Shown piece after piece: positions 25,044-32,874 of a stretch of 64,000 nucleotides of DNA. This stretch comes from Falsiroseomonas stagni DSM 19981 (GTDB lineage: Bacteria > Pseudomonadota > Alphaproteobacteria > Acetobacterales > Acetobacteraceae): positions 62,001 to 126,000 of the forward strand of contig NZ_FOSQ01000010.1 of the NCBI RefSeq assembly GCF_900114315.1. Direction: 5' to 3'. Each line of letters begins with the position of its first letter. Position 1 is the first letter of the stretch. The notes beneath the pieces are model-generated. The model had not been told where the DNA came from. It saw nothing but the letters and a program-made list of their open reading frames with translations, and ran no database searches. Made by a program: the position numbers and the translations under genes.

Positions 25044-26147
25044 TCAGTTCCGCGGCAGCCGCGCCCGGGCCGGCGCGTCCGGGTTCTGCGCGCGGTGGCG
25101 CAGCAGGTGGTCGGCGAGGACCAGGGCCAGCATCGCCTCCCCCACCGGGACGGCGCGAATGCCGACGCAGGGGTCGTGGCGGCCCTTGGTCAGCACCTCG
25201 ACGTCCTGGCCGAAGCGGTCGACGCTGGCCCGCGGCGTCAGGATGGAACTCGTCGGCTTCACGGCGAAGCGGGCGACCACGGGCTGGCCGGTGGAGATGC
25301 CGCCGAGGATGCCGCCGGCGTGGTTGGAGCTGAACTCCACCTCGCCGTCCGGGCCCATGCGCATCTCATCGGCATTACCCTCCCCGGACAGGGACGCGGC
25401 GGAGAAGCCGTCCCCGATCTCGACCGCCTTCACGGCGTTGATGGACATCAGCGCGGCGGCGATGTCGGCATCCAGCTTGCCATAGATCGGCGCGCCGAGG
25501 CCGGGGGGCACGCCTTCCGCCACCACTTCGACGATGGCGCCGACGGAGGAGCCGGATTTGCGGATGGCGGTCAGCTTCTCCTCCCACCGCGCGGCGGCGA
25601 CGGGGTCGGGGCAGAAGAAGGGGTTGTTGTCCACCTCGGCCCAGTCGAAGCGGGACCGGTCGATCCAGTCCCCGCCCATGCAGACCAGGGCGCCGCGGAT
25701 GGTGACGCCTTCGAGCACCTTGCGGGCGATGGCGCCGGCGGCGACGCGCATCGCCGTCTCCCGCGCGGAGGACCTTCCGCCGCCGCGATAGTCGCGGATG
25801 CCGTATTTGAGTTCATAGGTCAGGTCCGCATGGCCGGGGCGGAAGCGGTCCTTGATCTCCCCGTAATCCTTGCTGCGCTGGTCGGTGTTCTCGATGTGCA
25901 GCGCGATGGGGGTGCCCGTCGTCGCACCCTCGAAGGTGCCGGACAGGATCTTCACCTGGTCGGCTTCCTGGCGCTGCGTCACGAATTTGGATTGGCCGGG
26001 GCGACGGCGGTCCAGATAGGGCTGGATGTCGGCCTCGGTCAGGCCGATGCGCGGCGGGCAGCCATCGACGACGCAGCCGATGGCGATGCCATGGGACTCG
26101 CCCCAGGTGGTGAAACGGAACAGCGTGCCGAAGGTGTTGTGGCTCAT
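25044..26147 (-). CDS. aroC: Chorismate synthase
   Basis: This 367-residue enzyme makes chorismate from EPSP, the last shared step of aromatic amino acid synthesis, using reduced FMN. The start [20 protein letters not shown] is the family's N-terminal signature. Further motifs are [37 protein letters not shown] with [11 protein letters not shown], and [17 protein letters not shown] near the C-terminus. Length and motif spacing are standard. It lies downstream of fabI on the same strand with a 72-base gap, so co-transcription is possible. Confidence 0.96.
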   Translation of the reverse strand: MSHNTFGTLFRFTTWGESHGIAIGCVVDGCPPRIGLTEADIQPYLDRRRPGQSKFVTQRQEADQVKILSGTFEGATTGTPIALHIENTDQRSKDYGEIKDRFRPGHADLTYELKYGIRDYRGGGRSSARETAMRVAAGAIARKVLEGVTIRGALVCMGGDWIDRSRFDWAEVDNNPFFCPDPVAAARWEEKLTAIRKSGSSVGAIVEVVAEGVPPGLGAPIYGKLDADIAAALMSINAVKAVEIGDGFSAASLSGEGNADEMRMGPDGEVEFSSNHAGGILGGISTGQPVVARFAVKPTSSILTPRASVDRFGQDVEVLTKGRHDPCVGIRAVPVGEAMLALVLADHLLRHRAQNPDAPARARLPRN

Positions 26148-26219
26148 GGTGCCGGCGGGATTACAGCAAGCCGGCGCGGGCGGCGAGGGGGTGCCCCGCC
26201 GGCCCGCTGAAGGCCGCGC

Positions 26220-27068
26220 TCAGACCGTCGCGATATCCGGCGCGTCCGGGTTCTTCATGCCGACGATGTGGTAGCCGCAATCGACGTGATGGACTTCGCC
26301 CGTCACGCCGGAGGACAGGTCGGACAGCAGATAGAGGCCGGAGCCGCCGACATCCTCGATGGTCACGTTGCGCTCCAGCGGCGCGTTGTACTGGTTCCAC
26401 TTCAGGATGTAGCGGAAATCGCCGATGCCGCTGGCGGCCAGCGTCTTGATCGGGCCGGCGCTGATCCCGTTGACGCGGATGCCCGCCTTGCCGAGGTCGG
26501 CCGCCATGTAGCGCACGCTGGCTTCCAGCGCCGCCTTCGCCACGCCCATGACGTTGTAGTGCGGCGTCACACGCTCCGCGCCCAGGTAGGACATGGTCAG
26601 CAGCGATCCGCCCTGCTTCATCAGCGGCACGGCGCGCTGGGCGACGGCCACGAAGGAATAGACCGAGATGTCCATCGCCTGCAGGAAGGCGCCCTTCGGC
26701 GTGTCCATGTAGCGGCCGCGCAGGAACTGCTTGTCCGCGAAGCCGATGGCATGCACCACGAAATCGATGCCGCCCCATTCCGCCTTGATGGCGTCGAAGG
26801 CCGCATCGATGCTGGCATCGTCGGAGACGTCGCAGGGCAGGACGAGCTTGCTGCCGATGCCCTCCGCCAGCGGGCGCACGCGCTTCTCCAGCGCCTCCCC
26901 CTGGTAGGTGAAGGCGATCTCGCCACCCTGGGCGGCCACGGCCTGGGCGATGCCCCAGGCGATGGAGCGGTCATTGGCGACGCCCATGACGACGCCGCGC
27001 TTGCCCGCCATGAGCGTGCCGCGGGGCACGCCAGTCGCGGCGGAATCGGGCGTCTCGGCGTCGGGCAT
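26220..27068 (-). CDS. fabI: Enoyl-[acyl-carrier-protein] reductase (NADH)
   Basis: This 282-residue SDR-type enzyme performs the last reduction of fatty-acid elongation and is the triclosan target. The start ATG 27068 is one choice; the M at residue 20 ([20 protein letters not shown]) would give the more usual length. The cofactor motif [26 protein letters not shown] and the catalytic Y-x6-K in [20 protein letters not shown] are all present, as is the C-terminal [16 protein letters not shown]. It is divergent from pdxH, so the 150 bases between must hold both promoters. FabI is clear from the Y-x6-K spacing. Confidence 0.94.
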   Translation of the reverse strand: MPDAETPDSAATGVPRGTLMAGKRGVVMGVANDRSIAWGIAQAVAAQGGEIAFTYQGEALEKRVRPLAEGIGSKLVLPCDVSDDASIDAAFDAIKAEWGGIDFVVHAIGFADKQFLRGRYMDTPKGAFLQAMDISVYSFVAVAQRAVPLMKQGGSLLTMSYLGAERVTPHYNVMGVAKAALEASVRYMAADLGKAGIRVNGISAGPIKTLAASGIGDFRYILKWNQYNAPLERNVTIEDVGGSGLYLLSDLSSGVTGEVHHVDCGYHIVGMKNPDAPDIATV

Positions 27069-27218
27069 GAGAATGGGACCGGCAGTGGTTGCGGAGGCAG
27101 GGGGGTGGTGGCACATGGCCCTGCCCCCGGCAAGGGGGACGCGCCCGACCCGGGCAAGGCTCCCCTTCCGAAATGGCGGGATGCCGCCATCTGGACGGCC
27201 CGACCAGGAGAATGCCCC

Positions 27219-27821
27219 GTGGACACGCCCCCCCGCATCCCCGCCACCGACGACCCGATCGCAGGCTTCGAGGCCTGGATGGCCGAGGCCGCGAAATCCG
27301 AGCCGAATGACCCCAACGCCGTCTGCCTGGCGACCTGCACGCCGGAGGGCCGGCCCAGCGCCCGGATGGTGCTGTTGAAGGGCGTCGATGCGCGTGGCTT
27401 CGTGTTCTACACCAACCTCGAAAGCCGGAAGGGGGGCGAGCTGGCGGCCAACCCCTTCGCGGCGCTGTGCTTCCACTGGAAGACGCTGCAGCGTTCGGTG
27501 CGGGTGGAAGGGGCGGTGGAGGCCGTGAGCGCGGAGGAGGCGGATGCCTACTACGCCTCCCGCGCCCGGGGGTCGCGGATCGGCGCCTGGGCCAGCAGGC
27601 AGTCCCGCCCGCTGGAAAGCCGTTTCGCGCTGGAAAAGGCGGTGGCGGAGTACACGCTGAAATTCGGCGTCTCGGAGATTCCCCGCCCGGCCTTCTGGTC
27701 CGGCTTCCGCCTGGTGCCGGACCGGATGGAGCTGTGGCGGGACATGCCCTTCCGCCTGCATGAACGCCGGGTCTTCCACCGCGTGGCGGGCGGGTGGGAG
27801 ATGGAGATGCTGTACCCGTGA
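27219..27821 (+). CDS. pdxH: Pyridoxamine 5'-phosphate oxidase
   Basis: This 200-residue FMN enzyme converts PNP or PMP to pyridoxal phosphate. The start is GTG 27219, nine bases after CCAGGAG. The frame is open far upstream but only as the antisense of fabI. Motifs include [20 protein letters not shown], the [19 protein letters not shown] flavin region, SRQSRPLE with the substrate-binding Arg/Ser, and the C-terminal signature [19 protein letters not shown] 7-bp inverted repeat (27173-27190) lies about 30 bases upstream of the start. The stop overlaps the next gene's start (GTGA). Confidence 0.94.
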   Translation: MDTPPRIPATDDPIAGFEAWMAEAAKSEPNDPNAVCLATCTPEGRPSARMVLLKGVDARGFVFYTNLESRKGGELAANPFAALCFHWKTLQRSVRVEGAVEAVSAEEADAYYASRARGSRIGAWASRQSRPLESRFALEKAVAEYTLKFGVSEIPRPAFWSGFRLVPDRMELWRDMPFRLHERRVFHRVAGGWEMEMLYP

Positions 27822-29314
27822 CCATCCCGGCGGGGCAGGCGCCGGTGGCGGAGCTGCTCCGCCGGTTGTCGGGCGCCGAGCCGATCGAGACGCATATCTC
27901 GGCCGTCTTCGTGGGCGCCGATACCGCCTGGAAGCTGAAGAAGGCGGTGACGCTCGGCTTCCTCGACTTCGCGCCGCTGGCGGCGCGGGAGGGTTTCGCG
28001 CGGCGGGAACTGGCGCTGAACCAGCCGCTGGCGCCCGCGCTCTACCGGGATGTGGTGCCGGTCACGCGCGGGGCGGATGGGGCGCTTGCCTTGGGTGGCC
28101 GCGGGGAGGTGGTGGATTGGGTGCTGCGCATGGCGCCGCTGCCCGCCGCCGATTTCCTGGATGCGGTGGCGGACCGGGGCGGGCTGACGGGGACGCTGCT
28201 GGACGCCATGGCGGATGCGGTGCTGGCCAGCCACGCGGCGGCCAGGCCGGTGGCGCCCAGCTTCGATGCACCCAGCTTCGATGCACCGGGGCGCGCGGGG
28301 CTGGTGCTGGCGGGCAATGTGCGGGACTGCCTGGCCACCGGGCTGCCGGAGGCGCGGGTGATGGCGCTGGGGGCGGCCATGCGCGCGCGGCTGGAGGCGC
28401 TTGCGCCGCTGCTGGCCGCGCGGGCGGCGGCGGGGCGGGTCCGGCGCTGCCATGGGGATTTGCACCTCGGCAACCTGGTGCTGCTCGACGGCCGGCCGAC
28501 CCCCTTCGATGCGCTGGAATTCGACGAGGCGCTCGCCACCACGGATACGGGCTACGATCTGGCGTTCCTGTTGATGGACCTGTTGCGGCGCGGGGCGGGG
28601 GGGGCGGCGAACCGGGTGATGAACCGGTATCTGGCGCGGGACCCCGATATCGGGCTGCTGCCCGCGCTGCCCTTCTGGATGGCGCTGCGGGCCATGGTGC
28701 GGGCGCATGTGGAGGCCCGGCGCGGCGGCCCCGGCGAGGGCCTGTCCTACCTGGCGCTGGCGGAGGCGCTGCTGCGCCCGGTGCCGCCGCGGCTGGTGGC
28801 CGTGGGCGGGTTGCAGGGCACGGGCAAGACCTGGCTGGCGCGGGAATTGGCACCGGACCTCGGCGTGGCGCCCGGGGCGCTGCATCTGCGGACGGATGAG
28901 ATCAGGAAGCGGCGCGCGGGCGTGGCGCCGGAAGACCGGCTGCCGGCCGATGCCTATGGCGAGGCGGTGAGCCGGGCCGTGCATGCCGAGATGTTCGCCC
29001 TGGCGCGGCAGGCGCTGGTGGCCGGGCATTCGGTGGTGCTGGACGCGGTGTTCCTCAACCCCGCGCGGCGGGCGGAGGCCGAGGCAGCGGCCGCGCCCCA
29101 CCCCTTCACGGGCTTCTGGCTGGAAGCGCCGATGGCGGTGCTGCGGGAAAGGGTCGAGAACCGGGTGGGCGATGCGTCGGATGCCACCGTCGCGGTGCTG
29201 GAAAGCGCCGCCGGCGCCGATCCCGGCGTGATCGCCTGGCAACGCCTGGACGCGACTGCGCCGCGTGATGCCGCCCGGGCAGCCCTGGCCTTGTCTGGCG
29301 GAATCGGCGCATAA
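27818..29314 (+). CDS. Fused aminoglycoside-phosphotransferase-like kinase and P-loop AAA kinase
   Basis: This 498-residue protein starts at GTG 27818, overlapping the pdxH stop. The N-terminal half is an APH-type kinase domain: [22 protein letters not shown] with the ATP-site lysine, the catalytic loop [13 protein letters not shown] (about 209-221) and the metal site [21 protein letters not shown]. The C-terminal half is a gluconate-kinase-like ATPase with Walker [13 protein letters not shown] (about 328-339). This two-domain family is widespread but uncharacterised; a small-molecule or nucleotide kinase role is likely. A perfect 15-base tandem duplication at 28256-28285 repeats the residues PSFDA in the linker. 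Confidence 0.85.
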   Translation: MTIPAGQAPVAELLRRLSGAEPIETHISAVFVGADTAWKLKKAVTLGFLDFAPLAAREGFARRELALNQPLAPALYRDVVPVTRGADGALALGGRGEVVDWVLRMAPLPAADFLDAVADRGGLTGTLLDAMADAVLASHAAARPVAPSFDAPSFDAPGRAGLVLAGNVRDCLATGLPEARVMALGAAMRARLEALAPLLAARAAAGRVRRCHGDLHLGNLVLLDGRPTPFDALEFDEALATTDTGYDLAFLLMDLLRRGAGGAANRVMNRYLARDPDIGLLPALPFWMALRAMVRAHVEARRGGPGEGLSYLALAEALLRPVPPRLVAVGGLQGTGKTWLARELAPDLGVAPGALHLRTDEIRKRRAGVAPEDRLPADAYGEAVSRAVHAEMFALARQALVAGHSVVLDAVFLNPARRAEAEAAAAPHPFTGFWLEAPMAVLRERVENRVGDASDATVAVLESAAGADPGVIAWQRLDATAPRDAARAALALSGGIGA

Positions 29315-29353
29315 ACTGATCCGGGAAGGCTTTGCATGGAGAGGAGAGGCGCG

Positions 29354-30232
29354 ATGGCTTATCGCCGCCTGCTGCTGCCGTTGACCGGGACCGCTGCCGG
29401 AGAGGCCGCGATGACGACCGCGCTGATGATCGCGCGGATCTGGAACGCGCATTTGCACTGCCTGCATGTGCGCGTGGATGCCCGCGATGTCGCGCCCCTG
29501 GCGGGCGAAGGCCTGTCGGGCGCGATGATCGAGGAGATGATGGCCGCGACCGAGCGCGAGAGCGGGGAGCGCGCGGGCCGCGTGCGGTCGCTGTTCGAGA
29601 AGTTCGCCGCGATCCATGGCGACCTGACGCTCGCCTCCGACCCCAACACCGCGCTGAAGGTGCCGGGTGTCACCATCTCCTTCGAGGCGATCGCGGGGCG
29701 GGAGGAGGATGTGGTGGCGCAGCAATCGCGCCTCTATGACATGGCGGTGGTGCCGCATCCCGAGGCGGATGAGGATGTCAGCAGCAGCGATGCGCTGCAT
29801 GCCGTGCTGTTCGACAGCGGGCGGCCCGTGCTGATCGCGCCGCGGCAGGCGCCTTCGGTGATCGGGTCCCGCGTCTGCATCGCCTGGAATGGCAGCGCGG
29901 AGAGTGCGGCGGCCGTCGCCGCGGCACTGCCCTGGCTGCACCGGGCGCAGGCGGTGCGGATCCTGTGCTCCGACGACTACCAGCGCCGCGGGCCGCTGGC
30001 GGAGGGCATCCGCGCCTATCTCCGCTGGCACGAGATCGAGGCCGAGGTGGTGCCCTTCAAGCCGGCGACGCGGGAAGTGGGGGCGGGCTTGCTCGGCGCG
30101 GCGCGGGATTTCGGCGCGGATTTGATGGTGCAGGGCGCCTACAGCCATTCGCGCCTGCGCCAGCTGATCCTGGGCGGCGTGACGCGGCATGTGCTGGAGA
30201 ACAGCGAGATCCCGATCCTGATGTGCCGCTGA
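29354..30232 (+). CDS. Universal stress protein, tandem-domain
   Basis: This 292-residue protein has two UspA-like domains. ATG 29354 gives the typical start MAYRRLLLPLTGTAAGEAAM. The first domain (1-140) is divergent. The second (about 165-292) opens with SRVCIAWNGSAESAAAVAAA and ends GADLMVQGAYSHSRLRQLIL then GGVTRHVLENSEIPILMCR. This matches the G-x2-G-x9-G-[ST] ATP-binding end of the family (GAYSHSRLRQLILGGVTRH). It is probably a cytoplasmic stress-response protein. It is followed after 17 bases by a strong intrinsic terminator and is preceded closely by the kinase fusion gene. Confidence 0.88.
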   Translation: MAYRRLLLPLTGTAAGEAAMTTALMIARIWNAHLHCLHVRVDARDVAPLAGEGLSGAMIEEMMAATERESGERAGRVRSLFEKFAAIHGDLTLASDPNTALKVPGVTISFEAIAGREEDVVAQQSRLYDMAVVPHPEADEDVSSSDALHAVLFDSGRPVLIAPRQAPSVIGSRVCIAWNGSAESAAAVAAALPWLHRAQAVRILCSDDYQRRGPLAEGIRAYLRWHEIEAEVVPFKPATREVGAGLLGAARDFGADLMVQGAYSHSRLRQLILGGVTRHVLENSEIPILMCR

Positions 30233-30249
30233 GGGGCTGAGGCTGATCG

Positions 30250-30286
30250 CCCGGCGCTGGCCCTGGGGCTGGCGCCGGGTTTTTTT
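30250..30286 (+). terminator. Rho-independent terminator after the universal stress gene
   Basis: CCCGGCGC (30250-30257) pairs with GCGCCGGG (30272-30279) around a partly self-pairing loop. A run of seven T follows (30280-30286). This is the clearest intrinsic terminator in the window. It closes the pdxH-kinase-usp unit and separates it from the toxin-like gene downstream. Confidence 0.9.
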
Positions 30287-30348
30287 GGTTGCAAATGTTC
30301 GTCGTTTGTTCTGGGAAAATCCTCCGATGTTGTGGAGGATGGCACGGC

Positions 30349-31053
30349 ATGACGGTTCCGGTGACGGAGCAGGACCTGCGGGAAGCGATGCGGGATCGCC
30401 GCTATTGGCAGCCCGGCCATCCGGAGCGGCAGGCCTGGTCGGATTGGGTGACGACGGGGTGGCAGGGCCTCTATCCCGCGGATGCGGCGGCCCGGCCCCT
30501 GGTTTGGGTGCGGCCCTATCGCCGGGATGGGCATCCCGTGGAAGGCCATTGGCGTGGCGCGCCGATGCGGGAAGGCGGGCGCGGTGCGGCTGATGGGCCG
30601 GTGCGGCAGGTCGGCTGGCTGTCCACGATCCTGCGCAACCGGGCGATGCGCGGCCCGGCGGATGGGCGCGGCAGCGGAGGTCCGCGCACGGGTGGGCGGC
30701 AGCCGATCCGCGACCGGAGCCAGCGGCATCCAGGCCCGGATGGGCGGGACAGGGTGCAGGAGTTGCGGGGGGATCCGGAGACGCGGTTCGATCGCATCCT
30801 AAGGAAGGATGTAGATCATTGGTACCGGCCCGGCGGCGAGGCGGGCCGTGCCCGGGATTTGGAGCGGCTACGGCCACGAGGTCGCCCCGAAGAGGTCGAG
30901 CCTGGAGTATTTCGTTATTCCCTCGAAGACGGCCGTATTGCCATGGTGCGGCCAAGTACGTCGCGCGGTAGCGAGGGGGCGCCGACCCTGGAGGTCAGCA
31001 GGCCGATGGCAGATGGTCGCTTCTCTGCGACCGACAAATTCCGTTATCCGTGA
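30349..31053 (+). CDS. Putative polymorphic-type toxin with C-terminal tip related to the one at 5.0 kb
   Basis: This is a 234-residue protein. ATG 30349 is preferred; an upstream in-frame TTG is less likely. The N-terminal part holds WSDWVTTGWQGLYPADA and VWVRPYRRDGHPVEGHWRG, a Y-x-R-x-G-x-x-V-x-x-H-x-R element. A disordered R/G/P-rich linker (about 85-145) precedes a C-terminal domain of about 90 residues. That domain ends VFRYSLEDGRIAMVRPSTSRG, then PTLEVSRPMADGRFSATDKF. It follows the same pattern as the toxin tip at 4994-5191 (Y-x-L-[DE]-D-G...R-P-x-T-S-x-G...K-F). No secretion system lies nearby. Its stop overlaps the next gene (GTGA), as toxin and immunity genes often do. Confidence 0.6.
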   Translation: MTVPVTEQDLREAMRDRRYWQPGHPERQAWSDWVTTGWQGLYPADAAARPLVWVRPYRRDGHPVEGHWRGAPMREGGRGAADGPVRQVGWLSTILRNRAMRGPADGRGSGGPRTGGRQPIRDRSQRHPGPDGRDRVQELRGDPETRFDRILRKDVDHWYRPGGEAGRARDLERLRPRGRPEEVEPGVFRYSLEDGRIAMVRPSTSRGSEGAPTLEVSRPMADGRFSATDKFRYP

Positions 31054-31688
31054 CAGTCATGGGGGTTCGCATGCCAGCCATTCCCACCGCCGACCCGCGT
31101 CCCGGCTGCTTCCTGCAGCCGCTTGGCCCGATGCCTCGCGCCGGGACGCCGGCCCAGCAGATCGCGCTACAGGACCGGGCATGGACGATGCTCGAACTCT
31201 ACGAGACGCCTTCCGGGCGACCGGGTACGCGCCTCTCAAACGCATGGCTCGGTGCGCAGGGGTGGCGCGTTCAGATGGTGGATCATTTTTCCCTGTGGAA
31301 GGAGGAATTCGTGGCGCCACTGAATGCCGCGGCCCGTCGGCGCGGCCACGAATTCCTGCTCGGCACCGTGGTGCAGCCGGGCGTTCTGCGTGTCTCCGCC
31401 GTGTGGCATGTGGCGACCGATCCAGACCCGACTTCCCGCTTCTTCGAGGCGCACGAGGCCGGCTTCCACATGCTGTTCCCGGAGGATTTGTCCTTCGCGA
31501 TCCACGCCAATGATGGCGATTACGCCGTCTATGCCGGCCCGGAAGAGTTCATCCGCGCGGCGCTGCCGCCGGAGGCGATCGGCGCGGCGGCGACGGCGGA
31601 TGTGGTGGAGGGGATCGAGGAGGAGCATGGGGAGGGCGCGATCGACGGCATCCTCGCGCACTACGCGCCCTTCATGCTGGATCGCTGA
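31050..31688 (+). CDS. Probable immunity protein partner of the preceding toxin-like gene
   Basis: This is about a 205-212-residue soluble protein. GTG 31050 overlaps the stop of the preceding gene, and ATG 31059 or ATG 31071 are alternatives. The sequence (MVDHFSLWKEEFVAPLNAAA, FFEAHEAGFHMLFPEDLSFA, YAVYAGPEEFIRAALP) shows no signal peptide, membrane helix or catalytic signature that I recognise. Assignment as an immunity protein rests on its overlap with, and position directly downstream of, a toxin-like gene. It shares no visible similarity with the 114-residue candidate at 4.6 kb, which is normal for immunity proteins. Its end overlaps the convergent DUF1203 gene by 17 bases. Confidence 0.5.
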   Translation: MTVMGVRMPAIPTADPRPGCFLQPLGPMPRAGTPAQQIALQDRAWTMLELYETPSGRPGTRLSNAWLGAQGWRVQMVDHFSLWKEEFVAPLNAAARRRGHEFLLGTVVQPGVLRVSAVWHVATDPDPTSRFFEAHEAGFHMLFPEDLSFAIHANDGDYAVYAGPEEFIRAALPPEAIGAAATADVVEGIEEEHGEGAIDGILAHYAPFMLDR

Positions 31689-32163
31689 GACGCTCCACCG
31701 CCACCAGCAGGCAGCCCGGCCGCGCGGTGTGGATGTTCACATGCGCGGTGCGCGGATCGGTCAGGGCGCGGGCGAGTGGCGCCGCCACCGCCGCGCCTTC
31801 CACCACCTGGCCGAGGTCGTAGAGGCAGAGATCGTCGCTGTCATAGGCTCGGACGGAAACGAGGCCATTCGCCAGCACCGTTGGCGCGATGCTGTCCTGT
31901 TCCTCGAAGCGCGGGCAGTCGGCTGCATCGGCATGGAGGAAGATCGGGCTCGGCGTCCAGTAGACGCCAAGCGGGCGCGGCAGGTCGTAGCTGCCCAGCA
32001 GCATCGCCTGGCCGGGCTGGCCGAGGCGCAGGCAGTGGCGGCAGGGGAAGCCGGGGCCATCGACCAGGCGGCGGATCAGCGCATTGCCGCGGTCGTCGCG
32101 GCCGGTCTCCCGCCAGCGTGTCGCGGTCTCGGCGGGGATGGGGGTGCAGCGGAATTCGGTCAT
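31672..32163 (-). CDS. DUF1203 family protein
   Basis: This is a 163-residue protein. ATG 32163 starts the family-typical MTEFRCTPIPAETATRWRET. The diagnostic pattern PGFPCRHCLRLGQPGQAMLL (about residues 37-56) carries the R-x-C-L sequence of DUF1203 proteins. It is followed by SPIFLHADAADCPRF and RAYDSDDLCLYDLGQVVEG. The family has no known function; members are small soluble proteins common in proteobacteria. It is convergent with the immunity-like gene and divergent from the GNAT gene. Confidence 0.85.
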   Translation of the reverse strand: MTEFRCTPIPAETATRWRETGRDDRGNALIRRLVDGPGFPCRHCLRLGQPGQAMLLGSYDLPRPLGVYWTPSPIFLHADAADCPRFEEQDSIAPTVLANGLVSVRAYDSDDLCLYDLGQVVEGAAVAAPLARALTDPRTAHVNIHTARPGCLLVAVERLSDPA

Positions 32164-32258
32164 GGCGGGCTCCTGCGATGCCGCCATGCTGGCCGCGCAA
32201 GGCGGGGCTTCGCCATCCGCGCGTTGCGGCGGCATGCGCGCGGGGCAGGCTTGCCGCC

Positions 32259-32816
32259 ATGGTGGAACTCCGCATCCCCGATGCCGATCTGCTGCCGGAT
32301 TACGAATCCGCGCTGAATCGCGGCTGGTCGCCGACGCCGGTCGCCCCGGAAGTCACGCGGCAGCGGCACCTCGCCGCCATCGCGCAGGACCGCGCCGCCT
32401 TCCTCGCCTCGCTCGATGACCGGGCGGCGAGGGGCGCGCCGGTCATCCTGCCCGATGGCAGCACCGTGCCACGGCTGCCCGGCTTCTCCCGCTGGGTGTG
32501 GCATGGCGGCTTCTGCGGCGTGGTGAATATGCGCTGGCAGCCCGGCACGGCGGACCTGCCCGCCCATGTGCTGGGCCATGTCGGCTACGGCATCGTCCCC
32601 TGGCGGCGGCGGGAGGGGATCGCGACAAGCGCGCTTGGCCTGCTGCTGGCGGCGATCGCGCCGATCGGCCTGCCCTTCGTGGAACTGACCACGGATCCGG
32701 CCAATGACGCCTCCATCCGTGTGATCACCGCCAATGGCGGGGTGCTGGTGGAGCGCTTCACCAAGGTCGCGGCCCATGGCGGAGGCGAGGCTCTGCGCTG
32801 GCGCATCACGCTTTAG
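32259..32816 (+). CDS. GNAT-family N-acetyltransferase
   Basis: This 185-residue protein starts at ATG 32259. The acetyl-CoA region is VGYGIVPWRRREGIATSALG (about residues 108-127), matching the R/Q-x-x-G-x-G/A motif A of GNAT enzymes. It is preceded by WVWHGGFCGVVNMRW and followed by VELTTDPANDASIRVITANGG, the asparagine-containing motif B helix. It resembles the subgroup annotated as putative acetyltransferases with an N-terminal extension (YESALNRGWSPTPV). The substrate is unknown. It is divergent from the DUF1203 gene. Confidence 0.85.
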   Translation: MVELRIPDADLLPDYESALNRGWSPTPVAPEVTRQRHLAAIAQDRAAFLASLDDRAARGAPVILPDGSTVPRLPGFSRWVWHGGFCGVVNMRWQPGTADLPAHVLGHVGYGIVPWRRREGIATSALGLLLAAIAPIGLPFVELTTDPANDASIRVITANGGVLVERFTKVAAHGGGEALRWRITL

Positions 32817-32848
32817 GGGGGCGTTTACCGCCGGCGTCTAACTCCTGA

Positions 32849-32871
32849 GACAATCCTGTCGAGAGATTGTC
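32849..32871 (+). promoter_or_regulatory. Leader hairpin enclosing the ribosome-binding site of the subtilase gene
   Basis: GACAATC (32849-32855) pairs perfectly with GATTGTC (32865-32871), leaving loop CTGTCGAGA (32856-32864). The purine-rich GAGAG that would serve as ribosome-binding site straddles the loop and the right arm. The TTG start follows the stem by three bases. Such a hairpin could limit translation of the protease until it is opened. This is read from sequence only. Confidence 0.45.
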
Positions 32872-32874
32872 GCC

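Noticed and set aside
27551-30955. 1134-residue open frame on the minus strand
   Set aside because: Antisense to pdxH, the kinase fusion, the universal stress gene and the toxin-like gene. Low-complexity composition.
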